Shown: one piece after another, positions 8,485 through 16,776 of the stretch
How positions within the stretch are numbered: the stretch's first letter is position 1
Layout: the number at the start of each line of letters is the position of its first letter
Source of the DNA: Candidatus Zixiibacteriota bacterium
GTDB taxonomy: Bacteria; Zixibacteria; MSB-5A5; GN15; JAAZOE01
Direction of reading: 5' to 3'
Assembly (NCBI GenBank): GCA_023138975.1
Contig: JAGLON010000041.1
Coordinates: 1 to 64,000 of the forward strand
Length of the DNA stretch: 64,000 bases
Program-made: the position numbers and the translations under genes
The notes under the pieces: model-generated
The model's input: the letters and a program-made list of their open reading frames with translations, nothing else
Told to the model about the DNA's origin: nothing
The model's database searches: none

Positions 8485-8832
8485 GTGATAAATCATGAGT
8501 TACTATTAATGCTGACCTCATCGGGAATGGGTGAAGGTGAGCCGGATTTAGGCGAAAAACTGCTTGGAGCATTCCTGAAATCTCTCTATGATTCAGGGAA
8601 TCATCCTGAGAAAATCATTTGCATGAATAGCGGCATCTTTTTGACAACCAAAGGAACTTATGCTGAGGAAATTATGAAGAAGTTCGAGGATGCCGGCAGT
8701 GAGGTTCTATCCTGCGGCACCTGCCTTGACTATTACAACAGAAAAGAAAAGTTGATAATCGGCCAGCGGACGAATATGAATGATACCGTAGCGGCGATGG
8801 TTGCCTATAACAAAGTAATCTCGCCAAGGTAA
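8485..8832 (+). CDS. YedF-like DsrE-domain protein
   Basis: A 115-residue protein that corresponds to the C-terminal DsrE/F-like half of YedF, a protein tied to selenium or sulfur transfer. Key stretch is ICMNSGIFLTTKG, then EVLSCGTCLDYYN with two cysteines three apart (CGTC). The N-terminal TusA-like domain normally fused in YedF is absent. The start is GTG at 8485, chosen because GGAGAAGA sits 8 bases upstream. It is first in a plus-strand run with the YjdF-like gene (8854) and a small gene (9610). No selD or selA is in view, so the selenium link is only by family. Confidence 0.8.
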   Translation: MINHELLLMLTSSGMGEGEPDLGEKLLGAFLKSLYDSGNHPEKIICMNSGIFLTTKGTYAEEIMKKFEDAGSEVLSCGTCLDYYNRKEKLIIGQRTNMNDTVAAMVAYNKVISPR

Positions 8833-8853
8833 ACAAAAAGAAACAGGGATAAT

Positions 8854-9600
8854 ATGGGTATAAGAAAAATATCTCATCAAAAATACGCGGCTATCCTCGG
8901 GTGTGTTTTTACAGTCGTATGGGTTTTGGCAGCAATTAAACCGCTAAATTTCCATGATTGGCTTCTGGAAAATATCCTTTCTGTTGCAGCGGTTCTGATA
9001 CTTGCCTTTACTGCCAAACGGTTTCCTTTATCGAGAATTTCTTATACTCTCATATTTATCTTTCTCTGCCTGCACGAATTAGGTTCGCACTATACTTACG
9101 CGTCAGTACCCTATGACCAATGGTGCGAGGCGTTAACGGGAAGAACCTTTAATTCTATCTTTGGCTGGGAGAGAAATCACTACGACAGACTGGTACATTT
9201 CTCATACGGATTGCTGCTGGCTTATCCCATTCGGGAATTGTTTTGTCGAGTTTCTCAAACGAAAGGATTCTGGGGATACTTCCTGCCTTTGGATGTCACT
9301 ATGTCGACCTCAATGCTGTATGAGTTGATTGAGTGGAAAGCGGCTGAGTTTTTCGGAGGCGAATTGGGAGCGGCATATTTGGGTACGCAGGGAGATATCT
9401 GGGACGCTCACAAAGATATGGGGCTGGCTTCAGTCGGAGCGTTAATAGCGATGATTATGACGGCGATGATTAACTCTAAATACCAGAAAGATTTTGCCGC
9501 TGAATGGTGGGAAAGCCTTAAGGTTAAAAGTAGAAAACCGCTCGGTGAAGATGAACTCCTTAGATTGAGAAAAGAAAAGAATAAGTCAGAAGAAGAATAA
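8854..9600 (+). CDS. DUF2238 (YjdF-like) membrane protein
   Basis: A 248-residue protein of the DUF2238/YjdF family. It has about six hydrophobic helices and the family phrases LCLHELGSHYTYASVP, ERNHYDRLVHFSYGLLLAYP, SMLYELIEWKAAEFFGGELG and GTQGDIWDAHKDM. Charged His/Glu/Asp residues inside or beside helices are strongly conserved in the family and might bind metal or form a catalytic site, but no function is established. The C-terminus is a charged cytoplasmic tail (about residues 210-248). E. coli YjdF is a little shorter. Start has an AGGGA ribosome site, 21 bp after the DsrE gene, so co-transcription is likely. Confidence 0.87.
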   Translation: MGIRKISHQKYAAILGCVFTVVWVLAAIKPLNFHDWLLENILSVAAVLILAFTAKRFPLSRISYTLIFIFLCLHELGSHYTYASVPYDQWCEALTGRTFNSIFGWERNHYDRLVHFSYGLLLAYPIRELFCRVSQTKGFWGYFLPLDVTMSTSMLYELIEWKAAEFFGGELGAAYLGTQGDIWDAHKDMGLASVGALIAMIMTAMINSKYQKDFAAEWWESLKVKSRKPLGEDELLRLRKEKNKSEEE

Positions 9601-9609
9601 AGGTGAATC

Positions 9610-9846
9610 ATGACCGACTTTACAATGACCGGTGAAATTCGAACTGATAAAGATATTGAACATACTGACCTGCCAGCGGACAAGTGGGGCGAAGCAGTGT
9701 TTAATATTAACGGGGAAGAGCTGGTAATGGAAATAAGCCTTGAGGACAAAGTTATTGTCGCGCTTATGGCCGGTGAAGATGCTGTCTGGAAAGGTACGCT
9801 GGAAGGTCTTAAGAAACTTCTCAAAGGTGAGATTAAGGCCCGGTAG
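9610..9846 (+). CDS. Small acidic hypothetical protein
   Basis: A 78-residue protein that I do not recognise. It is soluble, has no signal peptide, and is predicted to be mostly beta with a C-terminal helix (LEGLKKLLKGEIKAR). An AAAGGTGAA ribosome site overlaps the stop of the preceding gene at 9600, so translational coupling with the YjdF-like gene is likely. That spacing and balanced composition are the main reasons to call it real. Confidence 0.6.
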   Translation: MTDFTMTGEIRTDKDIEHTDLPADKWGEAVFNINGEELVMEISLEDKVIVALMAGEDAVWKGTLEGLKKLLKGEIKAR

Positions 9847-9905
9847 GTTATTTGCTGACAAGCATTTTTATAGTAGGTTGAAACTATTGACGGGAATCAA
9901 AAACA

Positions 9906-10316
9906 ATGAAGCTTCTGATGATGTATTGCTCAAGATTTTCATATACGACTTCAATTAAAACAATTGATGAATATCCTGATATTGATGAAAGTCGGGAAGT
10001 AATTGATGCCCTGGTTGGATTTATTCAGGTAGAAAAAGAAGATGAAGAAAACGCTGCTGCGGTGGAAACAAAACTTATAAAAAATATGAAGTGGGCGGCA
10101 CGCAAAAATAACACTCAAACAGTAGTCTTGCATTCGTTCGCTCATTTATCCGACAGCAAAGGGTCGCATGAAATTACTAAAAAGATATTTGACGGGGCCG
10201 AAGAGCGTCTGAGAAACTCAGACTATGAGGTCTCTCAAACGCCATTCGGATATTTTTTGGATTTGGATTTGCAAGCGCCCGGTAAATCACTGGCAAGAAT
10301 ATTCAAAGCAATATAG
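9906..10316 (+). CDS. Stand-alone archaeal-type ThrRS editing domain
   Basis: A 136-residue protein resembling the N-terminal editing domain of archaeal threonyl-tRNA synthetase (Archaea-Thr-ED family, DTD-like fold). Matching features are the N-terminal MKLLMMYCSRFSY, the central ALVGFIQVEKEDEENAAAV, VVLHSFAHLSDSKGSHE and the late SQTPFGYFLDLDL. The archaeal domain removes L-serine from mis-charged tRNA-Thr and shares its fold with D-aminoacyl-tRNA deacylase. Bacterial ThrRS normally uses an unrelated N2 editing domain, so a free archaeal-type copy is unusual. No synthetase is fused or adjacent. It ends 7 bp before the convergent MBL gene. Confidence 0.75.
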   Translation: MKLLMMYCSRFSYTTSIKTIDEYPDIDESREVIDALVGFIQVEKEDEENAAAVETKLIKNMKWAARKNNTQTVVLHSFAHLSDSKGSHEITKKIFDGAEERLRNSDYEVSQTPFGYFLDLDLQAPGKSLARIFKAI

Positions 10317-10322
10317 AGTTAG

Positions 10323-11051
10323 CTATTTCACCTTATGCACCAAAATATACTCTTTGGCGAATTGGCCTAGTCTTAAAGCGATTTCTTCAGTTAAGTGTAC
10401 TCGTTCAATCATTTCAAATGTCGCATGTTCTGAAGTATTAAAAGTAGCTTCTATTATTGCTAAATCAACATCCTTGACCAATTCTTCGATATTGCTTTTT
10501 GTTCCAGTATCTCCGGTAATTGCAATCGTTTCACCACCGCAGGTTATCTTGTATCCCATCGCCGGAATCGGGTCGGTAATGCCGGACATTTTGGTACTAC
10601 CGCAATGAACTACCGGATAAGCCAAGACTTCCATGTCGCCGGCTTTGATTGTCTCATGAGGTTCCAGTCCTCTACACTCAATAGAGAAGGGAAGAGTCTC
10701 GGAATAAATATGCATGAAATTAGAAACGGTAGAGAAGACCTCAATACAGCCTTCTGGGGCATAAATAAACAGGCTGTCGGTTCTACCTATCATTCTCAGA
10801 AAACCTAAAAGTGACGGCAGCCCGCCCATATGATCGAAATGTCCGTGAGTGAAAAGGATGCTTGATAGTTTGGAAATATCCAGATTGTTATTGAGAATAT
10901 CTCGAATAATGCCATCAGCGCAATCAACTAAGATTGCGCCATTATCATTCTCTATCCATATCTGCTGAGCGACTCCGGCTCGTGAGTATAGGACAAAAGC
11001 TTTTAATTGCTTTCCTTGCCATGCTGCTTGTATGTGCTCATTTAATTCCAA
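10323..11051 (-). CDS. MBL-fold hydrolase, RNase Z-like subfamily
   Basis: A 242-residue metallo-beta-lactamase-fold protein. The zinc motif FTHGHFDHMGG places H69, H71, D73 and H74. A further His follows in YPVVHCGS, then Asp in AITGDTG, and the last metal His is near the end in ILVHKVK. The arrangement resembles RNase Z/ElaC-type or related phosphodiesterases, but the long exosite arm of RNase Z is not obvious, so the substrate is uncertain. The start is TTG at 11051, supported by GGGAG five bases upstream; no better ATG exists. It lies 27 bp downstream of the OmpA-domain gene on the same strand. Confidence 0.82.
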   Translation of the reverse strand: MELNEHIQAAWQGKQLKAFVLYSRAGVAQQIWIENDNGAILVDCADGIIRDILNNNLDISKLSSILFTHGHFDHMGGLPSLLGFLRMIGRTDSLFIYAPEGCIEVFSTVSNFMHIYSETLPFSIECRGLEPHETIKAGDMEVLAYPVVHCGSTKMSGITDPIPAMGYKITCGGETIAITGDTGTKSNIEELVKDVDLAIIEATFNTSEHATFEMIERVHLTEEIALRLGQFAKEYILVHKVK

Positions 11052-11078
11052 AGCAGCTCCCTTTTATACTTTGTGCTA

Positions 11079-12614
11079 CTACTGCATAATCAGAATATCT
11101 ATCCTTCTGTTTTTAGCGCGGCCTTCGGGGTTTTTGTTTGATGCGACCGGTTTTTCGGCGCCGAATCCGATGGCATTGATTCTGTCGGCACTGATGAGCA
11201 TGCTCTGTCGTAAATATTGCATTACGGCATAAGCTCGCTTCTCGGATAGTTGACGATTAGTAGCCGCATCTCCACTGGCGTCGGTATGACCCTCAACGGC
11301 CAATTTTGATTCCGGGAACATTTCGATAATCGTCTGGACTTTTTTCAGAAGTGTAACGTGGTCGTCTGTAATATCAGTTCTGTTTACTCCAAAGGAGAGG
11401 CCATGTAAACGCATGACAATATCATTTGACGAATTGAAAAGTAATTCACCTTCTGACGGATTCAGTATTGTTTTTGCTTTCTTAAATTTATTCTCTTTCT
11501 TCGTCCGTTCATCGAGTTCGGCCGATACCGAAAGCATGGATTCCTGAATCTCTACGTATTTCATTCGTTCTTCTTCGAGAGTCGCTTTTAGAGATTTGTT
11601 TTCGCTGATGAGCTCTGAAACTTGAGTGTCTAATTTCTTAGCGATTCCTATCGGAGTATCGGTAGATTCAGCGAGTCCGGTTTTCGTCAGCGTTGCGGAC
11701 AATTGAGCCGACAATTGGTCGGTCAAATCCAGAGACGCGCCTTTTTCCTTTTGCAGAAACTGAATATATAATATCAGACTGTCGGCGGCTGCAATGGGAC
11801 CTTTATCAAAGGGGAGATTACTTGAGCCTATAGCTTCGCCAACACGGTTCATCTGTATCTCATAAACCAGCATAAGTTTTTCCCAGGCCTGATCATTTCG
11901 TTTCAAAGATCTGACGCTCCGGGCGATATTTGAGGCATGAGCGGCTTCATATTCGGCCCGGGCAATTTCCTTGAGAGATTCCTCACGCTCATAACGATCA
12001 CGGGAAAGCGTTATATCACATTTATTGCGGGCAGTTTTTGCTTTATCAAGGGTGGAAAGGCTAAACTTGGTTGCATCACCCTGGATCGCCTTTTCAATCA
12101 ATTTATCAGCTTTACCCATAATTGATATTTTAATAGCTTGTAACTCGGCTATATCGAATAGTGGTTTTGACTTGTTGGCTTCTTTAAGACCGTTTTTGAC
12201 ATCACCCGATTCAACTTTTGCGGTTGCCTTCTTGAACTGCAATTCAGCTTTCCCGTAAAGCTCGGGCACTAATTGATTTGCTTTGGCAGTGCGGGCCAAA
12301 TTTCGAGGTTCCAAGTACTCGGATAATGTATGTTTGGCGACTTCGGCCGCCTTTAATGTATTTTCAGCGTATTCATTAGCCTCATTCACGAGTTTTGCTA
12401 TCTTTGACGATTTTCGCCCGTCAGTTATGGCTCTCTTTGCCCCGTTAAATTTTTTCTCGGCCTTTAGATAGGTTTTGGGGGCGAAAATATCACCTTCCAT
12501 AACCTGAACCGAATCCATGAGATTCTTCAACGCATCAAACTCAGATTGCGCGACAACAGTCCCAAAACAATAAAATAGGCATATCCCTGCCGTTAATAAT
12601 AGTAACCGTTTCAT
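11079..12614 (-). CDS. OmpA-domain envelope protein with helical N-terminal region
   Basis: A 511-residue exported protein. Residues 1-22 form a signal peptide (LLLLTAGICLFYCFGTVVAQ). Residues 23-380 are Ala/Lys/Glu-rich and mostly helical or coiled coil, resembling DUF4398-type regions. The C-terminal ~120 residues are an OmpA-like peptidoglycan-binding domain: LAVEGHTDASGDAATNRQLS, KRAYAVMQYL and RAKNRRIDILI, including the conserved Asp and Arg that hold diaminopimelate. It probably links the outer envelope to the cell wall or spans the periplasm. Ribosome site GAAAGGATA precedes the start at 12614. There is no beta-barrel domain. Confidence 0.85.
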   Translation of the reverse strand: MKRLLLLTAGICLFYCFGTVVAQSEFDALKNLMDSVQVMEGDIFAPKTYLKAEKKFNGAKRAITDGRKSSKIAKLVNEANEYAENTLKAAEVAKHTLSEYLEPRNLARTAKANQLVPELYGKAELQFKKATAKVESGDVKNGLKEANKSKPLFDIAELQAIKISIMGKADKLIEKAIQGDATKFSLSTLDKAKTARNKCDITLSRDRYEREESLKEIARAEYEAAHASNIARSVRSLKRNDQAWEKLMLVYEIQMNRVGEAIGSSNLPFDKGPIAAADSLILYIQFLQKEKGASLDLTDQLSAQLSATLTKTGLAESTDTPIGIAKKLDTQVSELISENKSLKATLEEERMKYVEIQESMLSVSAELDERTKKENKFKKAKTILNPSEGELLFNSSNDIVMRLHGLSFGVNRTDITDDHVTLLKKVQTIIEMFPESKLAVEGHTDASGDAATNRQLSEKRAYAVMQYLRQSMLISADRINAIGFGAEKPVASNKNPEGRAKNRRIDILIMQ

Positions 12615-12770
12615 ACGGTTATCCTTTCTTTATGAAACCTCGCGTCCCATAGAGTATGGGACATACTCTTAATACCGGACTATACCAACCCGGCATAGGT
12701 TAGAGCAACAAAAAAACTCACCTATGGGTATAATCGGTTAGTTAAGGCGTATCTGAATAAAAGATATAAT

Positions 12771-12800
12771 AAAAAAAAGAGGATATTGACATATCCTCTT
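12771..12800 (-). terminator. Rho-independent terminator after ferritin-like gene
   Basis: Stem AAGAGGATA (12777-12785) pairs with TATCCTCTT (12792-12800) around a six-base loop. Read on the minus strand the stem is followed by a run of T (12771-12778). It lies 44 bp after the stop of the ferritin-like gene. Confidence 0.8.
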
Positions 12801-12843
12801 GGCGTAAACAATACTAAGCTGTTAATCTAATGTGCTATTTCAA

Positions 12844-13353
12844 TTAAAAGCCTTCTGCGCTGCGGAAATTTTTATACTGTGCGCTGGCGGCAAATGCAGC
12901 CGGATGCTTTACATACATTAGTACGCTGTCTATCATCAGGACGTGATTTTCTTCCTCTTTAGCGATTTTTAACAGTAATCCTTTGCGTTCATCATCGCTT
13001 TCCTTGGCGGCTTCTTCGGTATAAAACTTAACGGCTTTTTCCTCGGTTCGAAGCGCCTGTGTCCAAACCGCGACAACATCTTCACCAAACGGTTTTTTAT
13101 CTTTATTGGAGGCCATTACCTCAAAGATATTCTTTACTTCCTTCAGCGTAGACTCACCACTCAAAACCTCACCGGCTGATAAATCAATAGGTTTTTCCTT
13201 CATGCGACGGAAGAATTCATAGTGATTTCTTTCTTCTTCAGCCAATTGTACAAGTATCTTCTTCAGTTCCGGATCAGTCGTCTCGGCAGCTGACTTTTCA
13301 TAAAACTGCTTGCCGTCCTGCTCCATTTTCATCGCAAACTCTATAATATCCAT
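12844..13353 (-). CDS. Ferritin-like / rubrerythrin-type diiron protein
   Basis: A 169-residue four-helix ferritin-like protein. Two E-x-x-H type motifs are present: EEERNHYEFF (near residue 40) and EEENHVLMI (near 135), with further Glu in helices 1 and 3 (MKMEQDGKQFYEKSA; LRTEEKAVKFYTEEA). These fit a diiron site. The C-terminal rubredoxin domain of classical rubrerythrin is absent. Likely role is iron handling or peroxide defence in the cytoplasm, which fits the neighbouring iron-uptake operon. Start at 13353 has a GAGGAG ribosome site, and a terminator follows. Confidence 0.85.
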   Translation of the reverse strand: MDIIEFAMKMEQDGKQFYEKSAAETTDPELKKILVQLAEEERNHYEFFRRMKEKPIDLSAGEVLSGESTLKEVKNIFEVMASNKDKKPFGEDVVAVWTQALRTEEKAVKFYTEEAAKESDDERKGLLLKIAKEEENHVLMIDSVLMYVKHPAAFAASAQYKNFRSAEGF

Positions 13354-13430
13354 GTATACTCCTCGAAATAGTTATTTTATCTTTAATAGATATAAGAAAT
13401 TGATTCGGAAATGTCAAAAGGGGAATTCTA

Positions 13431-13461
13431 AAAAAAACACCAGGCATAGACCGAAAGCCTG
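13431..13461 (-). terminator. Terminator of the fur-feo operon
   Basis: On the minus strand CAGGC and GCCTG (13457-13461 and 13441-13445) form a stem around an 11-base loop, followed by GTGTTTTTTTT. It sits directly after the Cys-rich small protein gene. The stem is short, so strength is moderate. Confidence 0.6.
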
Positions 13462-13463
13462 AA

Positions 13464-13631
13464 TTATTTCTTCTTTACCGTTTTAATCTGTATTAAATCA
13501 ATTGCTTTATTGCCTTGAGTTGTACATTTACATCCGGCACATCCGTTTCCCTTGCTTTCCTTCCATAAGGTTTGGGCTACATACCAGAAGGCGAGGGCAA
13601 CTACTATAAAAACTAAAAGATACTCAAACAC
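13464..13631 (-). CDS. FeoB-associated Cys-rich membrane protein
   Basis: A 55-residue protein of the small FeoB-associated Cys-rich type. It has one hydrophobic helix (residues 4-21) and a short cytoplasmic or periplasmic tail with CAGCKC, three cysteines that could bind iron or another metal. The start is GTG at 13631, chosen because an AAGG ribosome site lies just upstream at the feoB stop. An upstream ATG at 13670 would overlap feoB and add non-membrane residues. It is the last gene of the fur-feoA-feoB operon, 11 bp after feoB. Such proteins commonly follow feoB, but their exact task is not established. Confidence 0.75.
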   Translation of the reverse strand: MFEYLLVFIVVALAFWYVAQTLWKESKGNGCAGCKCTTQGNKAIDLIQIKTVKKK

Positions 13632-13642
13632 AAATATTATCC

Positions 13643-15802
13643 TTATACAAGTCCGATAAGTTTCCCACATTGATATACGATAAAGGAGAGCCCATACGCT
13701 AATCCTGTACTATATAAAAACTGATAAAAAACTTCCTTCCATGAACCGCTTTCCCGCAAAAAGACCGCCATGGCAGCCATACAGGGCATATATAACAGGA
13801 CAAAAATTAAGAATGAATAGGCTACCAGTGGAGAATAGAGAGGGTCATTAGCCAGATTTGCCCGAAGGGATTCCGATTTTTCATCGGTTTCACCGACTCC
13901 ATACACAGTACCCATTGTCGCGACGACAACCTCCTTGGCGGCAAAACCGGAAAGAATGGCAATTCCCAATCGCCAGTCAAAACCAAGAGGTTCTATGACC
14001 GGTTCTATAAACTTGCCCATCCGACCGGCAAAACTATATTCAATTGATTCTGCTGACATCTGGTTATTATAATCCGATACCAGACTATCTTTTTGGTCTT
14101 TGGTAATAACGCCTGTATCCAAGTGCGTTGATGCGTTTTGAATCAATGATTCATAATCCTGGCTGAATGTCTCTTTTTCCGGGAAAGTCATTAAAAACCA
14201 CATAATGATAGAAATTCCCAATATCACAGTTCCTGCTTTTCGAAGATATAACCAAGATCGCTCCCACATATGAATTAACAGGGAGCGAAAAGTGGGAATA
14301 CGATAAGGTGGCAATTCCATAATAAATGGTGCCGATAGACCTTTGAAGCGGGTCAAACGAAGCACTTTTACCATTGAAATCGCCACGAGGATGCCCAAAA
14401 CGTATATCGAAAAAATTACATTACCGGCGTTTTCCGGCCAAAAAGCTCCGCACACCAAAATATAAACGGGAAGTCTCGCTCCACAACTCATAAAGGTTGT
14501 AACATGAAGGGTAATTAGACGATCGGTCTTATCCTCAAGAATGCGGCTGCCCATATAGGCTGGAACAGTACAACCGAAACCGATTAGCATGGGGATAAAC
14601 GATTTCCCATGAAGTCCAATTTTATGCATTATTCTGTCCATTACGAAGGCGGCTCGTGCCATATATCCGGTGTCTTCAAGAATCGCGATAGAGAAAAAGA
14701 GAAGCATAATATTAGGTAAAAAGACAAGTACTCCGCCAACGCCGCCAATTATACCGTCAACCAATAATGAGCTTATTAATCCCTCAGGGAGAGCTGAAGA
14801 CAACCAATCAGAAATAAAACTTACTCCAGATTCAATCCATCCCATGGGTGCTTCACCGAGAGCAAAAGTAAGATTAAACATAAGCCACATTAAGCCGGCG
14901 AAAATAGGTAAACCGAGAACCGGATGTATCAAGGCCAAATCGATTTTATCAGAAATATCATGGCGGTGTTCACCAGTTAATGTAATTGCCTCAGAACAGG
15001 CACCGCTGATGAAGCCGTATCTGCGATCGGAAATTATTGCAACGGTTTCATCGCCTATCAGCGTTTCGAGTTTTTCTCGCGCCGTTTTGACTGTTTCTAA
15101 TATCTTCTCACTATCGGGTAAAGCCTCTACTAGTTTCTGTATCTCTTGATCATCTTCAAGCAGTTTGAGAGCTACCCATCGGGGTTGATAGCCATTAAAA
15201 ACTTTGCCGTCTTTAGACAGAAGCCTGCAAATACCACAAATTTCTTCTTCAAATTCTTTGCCGTAATTTACCTCGGGCGGTTGAGGAGCCTTGTCATTGG
15301 ATTCCAAGCTTATAATAGCTTCCAGAAGCTTATCCATACCTTTTTTCTTATGACCGATGGTAGGAATTACCGGAACTCCCAATAGCCGGGAAAGGAGCTC
15401 GGTATCAATATTAATTCCGTGACTGCGAGCCATATCGCTCATATTCAAGGCGATAATTACCGGGATACCAAGTTCAATTAGTTGTGTTGAAAGGTATAGA
15501 TTTCGTTCTAAATTAGACGCGTCAACGATATTTACGACAACATTTGGCTTATTCTTAATAATGTAATTTCGGGTGACTATTTCTTCTATTGAATATGCGG
15601 AAAGGGAATAAGTACCGGGCAAATCGATGAGCTTGATATTATGACTGTTGTGTTTAACAAATCCTTCCTTTTTCTCAACCGTGACACCGGGGTAGTTCCC
15701 GACATGCTGATTCGCACCGGTGAGATTATTGAAGAGAGTTGTTTTACCGGAATTTGGATTGCCGGCAAGTGCGACTATGAGGGGAGAGTTATCCTTCGTC
15801 AA
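13643..15802 (-). CDS. feoB: Ferrous iron transporter FeoB
   Basis: A 719-residue Fe2+ transporter of the inner membrane. The N-terminal G domain has G1 GNPNSGKTT (residues 14-22), the G3 motif DLPGTYSLS and the G4-like NMSD. After a helical linker to about residue 285 come two Gate-type membrane regions with typical phrases FLPNIMLLFFSIAILEDTGY and FGCTVPAY followed by a later FAAKEVVVATMGTVYG. Length is normal for the family. The start is TTG at 15802, inside the end of feoA (14-bp overlap). No other start codon lies upstream of G1, so translational coupling is likely. Iron regulation is suggested by the Fur-box-like site at 16563-16577. Confidence 0.97.
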   Translation of the reverse strand: MTKDNSPLIVALAGNPNSGKTTLFNNLTGANQHVGNYPGVTVEKKEGFVKHNSHNIKLIDLPGTYSLSAYSIEEIVTRNYIIKNKPNVVVNIVDASNLERNLYLSTQLIELGIPVIIALNMSDMARSHGINIDTELLSRLLGVPVIPTIGHKKKGMDKLLEAIISLESNDKAPQPPEVNYGKEFEEEICGICRLLSKDGKVFNGYQPRWVALKLLEDDQEIQKLVEALPDSEKILETVKTAREKLETLIGDETVAIISDRRYGFISGACSEAITLTGEHRHDISDKIDLALIHPVLGLPIFAGLMWLMFNLTFALGEAPMGWIESGVSFISDWLSSALPEGLISSLLVDGIIGGVGGVLVFLPNIMLLFFSIAILEDTGYMARAAFVMDRIMHKIGLHGKSFIPMLIGFGCTVPAYMGSRILEDKTDRLITLHVTTFMSCGARLPVYILVCGAFWPENAGNVIFSIYVLGILVAISMVKVLRLTRFKGLSAPFIMELPPYRIPTFRSLLIHMWERSWLYLRKAGTVILGISIIMWFLMTFPEKETFSQDYESLIQNASTHLDTGVITKDQKDSLVSDYNNQMSAESIEYSFAGRMGKFIEPVIEPLGFDWRLGIAILSGFAAKEVVVATMGTVYGVGETDEKSESLRANLANDPLYSPLVAYSFLIFVLLYMPCMAAMAVFLRESGSWKEVFYQFLYSTGLAYGLSFIVYQCGKLIGLV

Positions 15803-16082
15803 CTTCCCTGACCCTGATTTTGGTAGCCATACCCCGGCCTATACCGAGACGTGTTTGACGCACTTCAAGGCCAACCGGGCCGTGACCGGAATTTGCGATA
15901 ATAGTAAATCTCGCTCCCGAATTCAAACCCATAGAAGCTATTTTCTCGCGAAGTTTATGGCCAGCGTCGAGCCCCACCAGTATATAGGTTTGACCAACCC
16001 GGGCATCGCTCAATACGAGTTTGTCTCCATTAGCTTTAATTGCTCGGGGACTTCTTGAAGTAAACAGGCTGCTTATATTCAT
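15789..16082 (-). CDS. feoA: FeoA, ferrous iron transport accessory protein
   Basis: A 97-residue SH3-like FeoA protein that assists FeoB. The family core is visible: LSDARVGQTYILVGLDAG, then REKIASMGLNSGARFTII, and the GMATKIRV end. About 15 extra N-terminal residues precede the core, so the translation start could be slightly inside, but the ATG at 16082 forms an ATGA overlap with the fur stop, which favours it. The gene ends inside feoB. Confidence 0.93.
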   Translation of the reverse strand: MNISSLFTSRSPRAIKANGDKLVLSDARVGQTYILVGLDAGHKLREKIASMGLNSGARFTIIANSGHGPVGLEVRQTRLGIGRGMATKIRVREVDEG

Positions 16083-16543
16083 AAAACCGTCCGGCTGTTA
16101 TTTCTTTTTTTTTGGTCACGGCATGATTTGCAAATGCCGAAAATCTTAAAATGATGAGATTCAATTTCGAAATCATATTTCTTCGCAAGCCGTTTTTCCT
16201 CGATTTCCATCACCTTGCTGGAAAATTCAATTATCTGACCGCAGTCATTGCAGATCAGGTGATGATGATGGGAGGAATCAAGGGTATTTTCAAATCGGGA
16301 AATTCCGTCATTGAACATAACTTCGCGGGCTAATCCACATTCAGCAATAAGCTTCATGGTTCGGTGAACGGTTGCGTAACCGACTTTTTTGTCGGCATTA
16401 CTAATAATATGGTGGAGATCATCGACAGATACATGAGCATCGGTGCCGAGGAACGCGTCTAAAATAACGGCTCGCTGCTCAGTTCCTTTAAGTCCGGCGG
16501 ATTTGATAAAATCGCTAAACCTTTGATGCGCATCGATATTCAA
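16079..16543 (-). CDS. fur: Fur-family metal-responsive repressor
   Basis: A 154-residue Fur-family regulator. The winged-helix part includes GLKGTEQRAVILDAFLG and VGYATVHRTMKLIAECGLA. The metal-binding C-terminal part has SSHHHHLICNDCGQIIEF with C-x2-C, and later CKSC, so a structural zinc site is likely. The start is proposed as TTG at 16543: GGAG lies five bases upstream and the protein then begins at the usual point. Extending upstream to 16627 adds 28 aromatic residues encoded by what looks like the promoter. It is first in the operon with feoA and feoB, so iron is the likely co-repressor and autoregulation is plausible. Confidence 0.9.
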   Translation of the reverse strand: MNIDAHQRFSDFIKSAGLKGTEQRAVILDAFLGTDAHVSVDDLHHIISNADKKVGYATVHRTMKLIAECGLAREVMFNDGISRFENTLDSSHHHHLICNDCGQIIEFSSKVMEIEEKRLAKKYDFEIESHHFKIFGICKSCRDQKKRNNSRTVL

Positions 16544-16562
16544 AGCTACTCCAAAACGAAAA

Positions 16563-16577
16563 TGAAAATCAATTTCA
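16563..16577 (-). promoter_or_regulatory. Candidate Fur box
   Basis: TGAAAATCAATTTCA is a 7-1-7 inverted repeat with six of seven paired positions, close in form to the Fur half-site TGATAAT. It lies just downstream of the -10 element, at the expected transcription start of the fur-feoAB operon, where bound Fur would block polymerase. Confidence 0.6.
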
Positions 16578-16584
16578 ATACCGA

Positions 16585-16612
16585 AATATATACGAAAATA
16601 AAGCCTAGTCAA
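16585..16612 (-). promoter_or_regulatory. Promoter of fur-feoA-feoB operon
   Basis: On the minus strand, TTGACT (16607-16612) and TATATT (16585-16590) are separated by 16 bases. The start of transcription would fall near 16578, giving a leader of about 35 bases to the TTG start at 16543. Confidence 0.6.
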
Positions 16613-16776
16613 GCAGTAAATTTGCAAAAAACACGTTTTTTTTACTTATTTTCAATCCCATGAAGTTTTATTCGAAAGGACGATTTTACGGCTATTATTA
16701 AGATTTGATATTGCTTCAAAATTCGTTACATAATACATTTATAAACAATCGTAAGCTTTATTAAAATGGTGGAAAA

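Noticed and set aside
16544-16627. Extra 28 N-terminal residues for the Fur protein
   Set aside because: The stretch holds the promoter and Fur-box-like palindrome, codes for an aromatic-rich segment unlike Fur proteins, and TTG 16543 has a well placed GGAG.
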